This document shows, one piece after another, positions 32,435 to 35,581 of a DNA stretch of 35,581 nucleotides. The DNA comes from CAZDGV01 sp964505195. Its GTDB lineage: Bacteria; Bacteroidota; Bacteroidia; Chitinophagales; Chitinophagaceae. Below the pieces are notes generated by a model that saw nothing but the letters and a program-made list of their open reading frames with translations, had not been told where the DNA came from and ran no database searches. How positions within the stretch are numbered: position 1 is the stretch's first letter; each line of letters starts with the position of its first letter. The position numbers and the translations under genes were made by a program. The stretch is taken from positions 1 to 35,581 of the forward strand of contig CAZDGV010000016.1 of NCBI GenBank assembly GCA_964505195.1. Direction: 5' to 3'.

Positions 32435-32465
32435 TTGGATTTTTAGCCCTCAGCCTTTACCTTTG
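32435..32465 (+). promoter_or_regulatory. rpsP promoter
   Basis: A TTG-type -33 box (32435-32437) and a perfect TACCTTTG -7 box (32458-32465) are separated by 20 bases, matching Bacteroidota sigma-A promoters. The start of transcription is expected around 32469-32472, leaving a leader of about 40 bases. This is the best promoter seen in the window. Confidence 0.7.
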
Positions 32466-32508
32466 CAGTCCTTATTTATTTTTTAACGCATTTAAATTTC
32501 AATTTACG

Positions 32509-32997
32509 ATGCCAGTAAAAATCCGTTTACAGAGACACGGCTCTAAAAAGAGACCCTTCTACTTTATCGTAGTTGCCGACGCAAGGTCGCCCCGTGATGG
32601 CAAGTTTATCCAGAAAATTGGAACCTACAACCCTTTAACTGAGCCTGCGACTATTCAGATCGATCGTCAGAAATCGCTCGAGTGGCTGCACAAAGGAGCG
32701 CAACCCACGGATACCGTGCGTAAGATCCTTTCTCAGAAAGGCGTATTGTATCTGAAGCATTTGCTGCGCGGTGTTTCTCTTGGTCTTTTCGATCAAGCCA
32801 CTGCCATGCAGAAATTTCAGGTTTGGCATGAAGCGTATGAAGCAGAACAGCGTAAGAAGGCAGATGAAGCCCGTCGCGCTCGCTTTACCCGCCGCAACAC
32901 CAGACCGGCTCGTCCGGCTGCTGCCGCCGCTGCACCTGTTGCTGAACCCGCTCCTCCACAAGAGAGTGAAGAAGCACCTGCACCTGCAGCAGAATAA
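32509..32997 (+). CDS. rpsP: 30S ribosomal protein S16 with extended C-terminal tail
   Basis: The first 80 or so residues are canonical bS16: VKIRLQRHGSKKRPFYFIVVADARSPRDGKFIQKIGTYNPL and the loop QPTDTVRKILSQKGV. The protein then continues to 162 residues: an extra helical part (LGLFDQATAMQKFQVWHEAYEAEQRKKADEARRARF), a basic stretch, and a low-complexity tail of Ala, Pro and Glu (about 128-162). Extended S16 proteins occur in Bacteroidota, while the classical form has about 80-90 residues. The gene has its own promoter and is followed by a terminator, with rimM downstream. Confidence 0.96.
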   Translation: MPVKIRLQRHGSKKRPFYFIVVADARSPRDGKFIQKIGTYNPLTEPATIQIDRQKSLEWLHKGAQPTDTVRKILSQKGVLYLKHLLRGVSLGLFDQATAMQKFQVWHEAYEAEQRKKADEARRARFTRRNTRPARPAAAAAAPVAEPAPPQESEEAPAPAAE

Positions 32998-33018
32998 GTT
33001 TCCTTTAAATTACTTTTC

Positions 33019-33046
33019 AAGCCTCGTTCATAGCGAGGCTTTTTTT
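33019..33046 (+). terminator. Rho-independent terminator of rpsP
   Basis: AAGCCTCG (33019-33026) pairs with CGAGGCTT (33034-33041) around a 7-base loop, followed by a run of T residues to 33046. It lies about 20 bases after the rpsP stop and separates it from rimM. Confidence 0.9.
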
Positions 33047-33137
33047 ATCATTTGTTTTGAGCATCGGATAAGCTATTTTCCTTTTCATATTGGGCTTGCT
33101 GATGCCTTACAGCGAAAAAAACCGCTATTTTGCAGCG

Positions 33138-33656
33138 ATGACGCAGTATTTTCAAATCGGGAAGTTGGCAGCTAGTTTTGGCTTAAAGGGCGAATTGGTA
33201 CTGCACCATGAGCTGGGTAAAAAAACCAGTTTGAAAGGATTACAGGCCATTTTTATCGAAACAAGGAAGGAGGAATTTCTCCCCTATTTTTTGGAAGCTG
33301 CCCGTATTAAATCTGAAACGGAATTATATGTAAAGCTGGAGGGTGTGGATACCAAAGAAGCTGCTATGCGACTTCTACAAAAACCGGTTTGGTTGACGGC
33401 TGCAGATTTTCAGCAGTTCACTGCAAAAAAATCGGTGATCTCTATATTAGGCTATCGTATGCTACATGGCAAAGATGATTTGGGTGAAATTCTCGAAGTG
33501 ATTGAACAACCGATGCAGTTGCTTTGCCGACTTGAAATTAAAGGACGCGAAGTGTTGATTCCACTCCACGAAGAAACCATTCAAAGCATCAGTCATACTA
33601 AAAAGCAGGTAAAAGTGTTGCTACCCGATGGCTTACTGGATATTTACTTGCAGTAA
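33138..33656 (+). CDS. rimM: Ribosome maturation factor RimM
   Basis: Protein of 172 residues with the ATG at 33138: QYFQIGKLAASFGLKGELVLHHELG matches the conserved RimM start (x-IGxIxxxxGxxGEL). The N-terminal RimM domain (1 to about 85) is followed by a PRC-barrel domain (SILGYRMLHGKDDLGEILEVIEQP, then EVLIPLHEETIQSI and LPDGLLDIYL, the usual LPEGLLD end). It helps mature the 30S head together with ribosomal protein S19. A longer frame from a TTG at 33090 has no family support. A TATTTTG sequence just before the ATG may be its -7 box. Confidence 0.93.
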   Translation: MTQYFQIGKLAASFGLKGELVLHHELGKKTSLKGLQAIFIETRKEEFLPYFLEAARIKSETELYVKLEGVDTKEAAMRLLQKPVWLTAADFQQFTAKKSVISILGYRMLHGKDDLGEILEVIEQPMQLLCRLEIKGREVLIPLHEETIQSISHTKKQVKVLLPDGLLDIYLQ

Positions 33657-33728
33657 TATAGTTTGAAGTTTGCCGCTACATCAATCGCTTTCTTTTACTG
33701 CCACAAGGTTTAAACAAATCTTTTTAGT

Positions 33729-34892
33729 TTGTCAATCCAACGCATCATAGCCCATTTCGATCTCGATACTTTTTTTGTGTCGGTTGAGCGAATCAACGAT
33801 CCTTCACTCATCGGCAAGCCGGTGATTGTTGGTGGCAGTCGTGAAAGGGGCGTGGTAAGTACCTGCAGTTATGAAACACGCAAATTTGGTGTACACAGCG
33901 GTATGCCCATGCAGCAGGCAGTAAAGCTTTGTCCGGAAGCCATTGTGTTGCAGGGAACGCGTGGTGAATATTCCCGCTATTCGAGATGGGTAACGGACAT
34001 CATTGCAGCCAAAGCTCCCCATTTTGAAAAAGCGAGCATCGATGAGTTTTATCTCGACCTCACCGGAATGGATCGATTCTTTGATCCTATTGCTTGGACC
34101 ATTGCATTGCGACAGGAAATCATTGATCAAACAACGCTGCCCATTTCATTTGCCATTGCTGCCAACAAGCTGGTGGCGAAAATTGCAACTGATTTGGCAA
34201 AACCCAATCACTATTTAGTGGTCCCCTTTGGTGAAGAGCAAACTTTTTTAGCGCCGCTGCGTGTAAATAAAATTCCTGGCGTGGGAGCACAGATGTATCG
34301 CGCCTTATTGGATATTGGTATTGAAACCATCGGTGAGCTGGCCGCTGCCAGTCCGGCAATGCTTGAGCAACATTTTGGAAAGCACGGAAAAGATTTGTGG
34401 CTCCGTGCACAGGGGATTCATGATGGTGAAGTGCAGCAGCATCATGAAGCCAAATCCATTTCAAGTGAAACGACCTTCGAAACGAATCAAACCGAAGCGG
34501 CATTCCTAGAGGCAACCATCGTTTCGCTTACGGAAAAAATTGCGCATGAGTTGCGACAAGAAAATAAGATGGCCGGTTGTATTGCCGTCAAACTTCGTTA
34601 TCCCGATTTCGAAACCCGCACGCATCAGTGCAGTTTGCCATACACCTGTTACGACGATGAATTGATTGCGCAGGCGAAGCAGTTGTTTCATCAGCTGTAC
34701 AAAAAAGGGCAGCCTGTTCGGCTATTGGGTGTTCGACTTACCGACCTGGTTGATGGTGCAACCCAAACGCATTTATTTCAGGATGTGCAAAAGAAAAATC
34801 ATCTCTATAAAGCCATCGATGAACTGAAGGAACGGTATGGTAATTTTTCCTTACGCAAAGCACGCTCAGCGGGAAATAAAAAAGAAGATTGA
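33729..34892 (+). CDS. dinB: DNA polymerase IV (Y-family)
   Basis: Translesion polymerase of 387 residues. Active-site motifs are visible: HFDLDTFFVSVER (metal Asp near residue 11) and the second acidic cluster SIDEFYLDLTG (about 102-112). PVIVGGSRERGVVSTCSYETRKFGVHSGMPMQQAVKLCP is the canonical fingers region; VNKIPGVGAQMYRALLDIGIETIGELA is the helix-hairpin-helix thumb, and the little-finger domain follows from about 240. No in-frame ATG exists before the first motif, so the start must be the TTG at 33729. A short beta-clamp-binding peptide is not obvious at its end. It converges on the pseudouridine synthase gene with adjacent stops. Confidence 0.94.
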   Translation: MSIQRIIAHFDLDTFFVSVERINDPSLIGKPVIVGGSRERGVVSTCSYETRKFGVHSGMPMQQAVKLCPEAIVLQGTRGEYSRYSRWVTDIIAAKAPHFEKASIDEFYLDLTGMDRFFDPIAWTIALRQEIIDQTTLPISFAIAANKLVAKIATDLAKPNHYLVVPFGEEQTFLAPLRVNKIPGVGAQMYRALLDIGIETIGELAAASPAMLEQHFGKHGKDLWLRAQGIHDGEVQQHHEAKSISSETTFETNQTEAAFLEATIVSLTEKIAHELRQENKMAGCIAVKLRYPDFETRTHQCSLPYTCYDDELIAQAKQLFHQLYKKGQPVRLLGVRLTDLVDGATQTHLFQDVQKKNHLYKAIDELKERYGNFSLRKARSAGNKKED

Positions 34893-35581
34893 TTAGCCGG
34901 TCCATTTTTCCAGCTGACGGATGGCTGCACGTAAATCCTTGGTGAGGGGTGCTTCCAATATTATTTTTTCTCCGTTCAGGTCAGTAAATGAAAGTTGCCA
35001 GGCATGTAACGCCAGCCGGTTTAGCAATGGCTTTTCTGTTTCCTCATCTTTTGATTGCTTGAATTTTTTTCTCTTCAGCGCTGAAAGCAGTAATGGGTCA
35101 GCGCTGCCATAGAGTTCATCGCATACAATGGGGTGGCCCAGATGCTTCATATGTACCCGAATTTGGTGTGTGCGACCGGTGTGAATGATGCATTTTACCA
35201 AACAATACATGCCCAGCTGCTGAATAACTTCATAACTGGTTTGTGAGGGTTTCCCCTTTCGATGGGTAATCATTTCCCCCCTTTTAACAGGATGTTCCAT
35301 GATGGGCTCATCGATGGTGCCTTCTATTGCTGCCGGCTTTCCGTGGATGAGGCCCATGTATGCTTTGTAAACTTTACGCAATTCAAATTGCTGCGAAAGA
35401 TGTTTATGTGCTGTTTCGTTTTTCGCGAAAAGAATGAGTCCGCTTGTGTTTTTATCAAGCCGATGCACAATGAATACTTTGCCATACTTTTCTTGCAACT
35501 GATCTTTAAGCGAGGGCTCCGATTGCTCCCTATCGGGGATCGATAAAAGTCCTGCAGGTTTTGAAAGTGCAATCCAGTCGG
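34893..35581 (-). CDS. RluA family pseudouridine synthase, 5' part outside the window
   Basis: The frame stays open to the window end, so the true start lies beyond 35581. Visible residues begin DWIALSKPAGLLSIPDREQS, the normal N-terminal stretch of RluA-type enzymes, then FIVHRLDKNTSGLILFAKNETAHKHLSQQF with the catalytic Asp in HRLDKNTSG, KAYMGLIHG, CLVKCIIHTGRTHQIRVHMKHLGHPIVCDELYG and the end LALHAWQLSF. It isomerises uridines to pseudouridine in rRNA or tRNA; which site cannot be told. There is no S4 domain in the visible part, and little room is left for one upstream unless the gene is much longer. Confidence 0.92.
   Translation of the reverse strand, partial: DWIALSKPAGLLSIPDREQSEPSLKDQLQEKYGKVFIVHRLDKNTSGLILFAKNETAHKHLSQQFELRKVYKAYMGLIHGKPAAIEGTIDEPIMEHPVKRGEMITHRKGKPSQTSYEVIQQLGMYCLVKCIIHTGRTHQIRVHMKHLGHPIVCDELYGSADPLLLSALKRKKFKQSKDEETEKPLLNRLALHAWQLSFTDLNGEKIILEAPLTKDLRAAIRQLEKWTG

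Noticed and set aside
15638..33656. Idea that trmD has been moved away from an ancestral rpsP-rimM-trmD operon as a special event
   Set aside because: Separation of trmD from rpsP and rimM may simply be the normal state in this phylum, and nothing at either locus shows a rearrangement.

Overview
This window looks like the chromosome of a member of the Bacteroidota, most likely a Chitinophagaceae-type (Chitinophagia) bacterium. The evidence is a bacillithiol glycosyltransferase (BshA), a PorP/SprF-type protein of type IX secretion, an amidase ending in a T9SS sorting domain, a short primary sigma factor of about 290 residues, and -7 promoter boxes of the TAnnTTTG type placed very close to start codons. 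No tRNA, rRNA, CRISPR array, transposase or integrase gene was seen.

Left part (1-16.7 kb), mostly housekeeping at normal base composition: the end of an M23 murein hydrolase regulator; bshA; an M28 peptidase; a coupled RsmI-like methyltransferase and EI24 membrane protein pair; an alkyladenine glycosylase; an SLC13 transporter; a PorP/SprF protein; upp; a small unknown protein; adenine deaminase; a secreted amidase; a 1039-residue BNR-repeat protein; trmD; and an S4 RNA-binding protein. A hairpin and two degenerate direct repeats lie between the BNR gene and trmD.

Middle part (about 16.9-21.6 kb), an AT-rich accessory island. On the minus strand, in transcription order, it carries an XRE-type regulator, a 39-codon ORF, a small lipoprotein, a small frameshifted ORF, a 120-residue exported protein with a cationic core, an SdpA-like protein with an RWGFFAP motif, an SdpB/HTTM-like integral membrane protein, a DCC thiol-disulfide oxidoreductase-like protein and an M23 peptidase with N-terminal hydrophobic segments. 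The last four genes are packed end to end. I read this as an Sdp-like system (compare SdpABC of Bacillus subtilis) that would make, modify and export an antimicrobial or signalling peptide, here extended by a redox protein and a peptidase. A stem-loop after the candidate precursor gene could set the ratio of precursor to processing enzymes. Near-identical 13-base direct repeats (CCGnnTTGTTAGC) lie at both ends of the island, which suggests acquisition as a cassette.

Right part (21.8-35.6 kb), housekeeping again: a GNAT acetyltransferase, an M20 dipeptidase, a Tat-type Fe/Mn superoxide dismutase, an LptF/LptG-like permease, an unknown conserved-looking protein, a START-like protein, rpoD, a GT39 (ArnT-like) glycosyltransferase convergent with a GT2 glycosyltransferase, then ffh, rpsP, rimM and dinB on the plus strand, and a RluA-type pseudouridine synthase cut by the window end.
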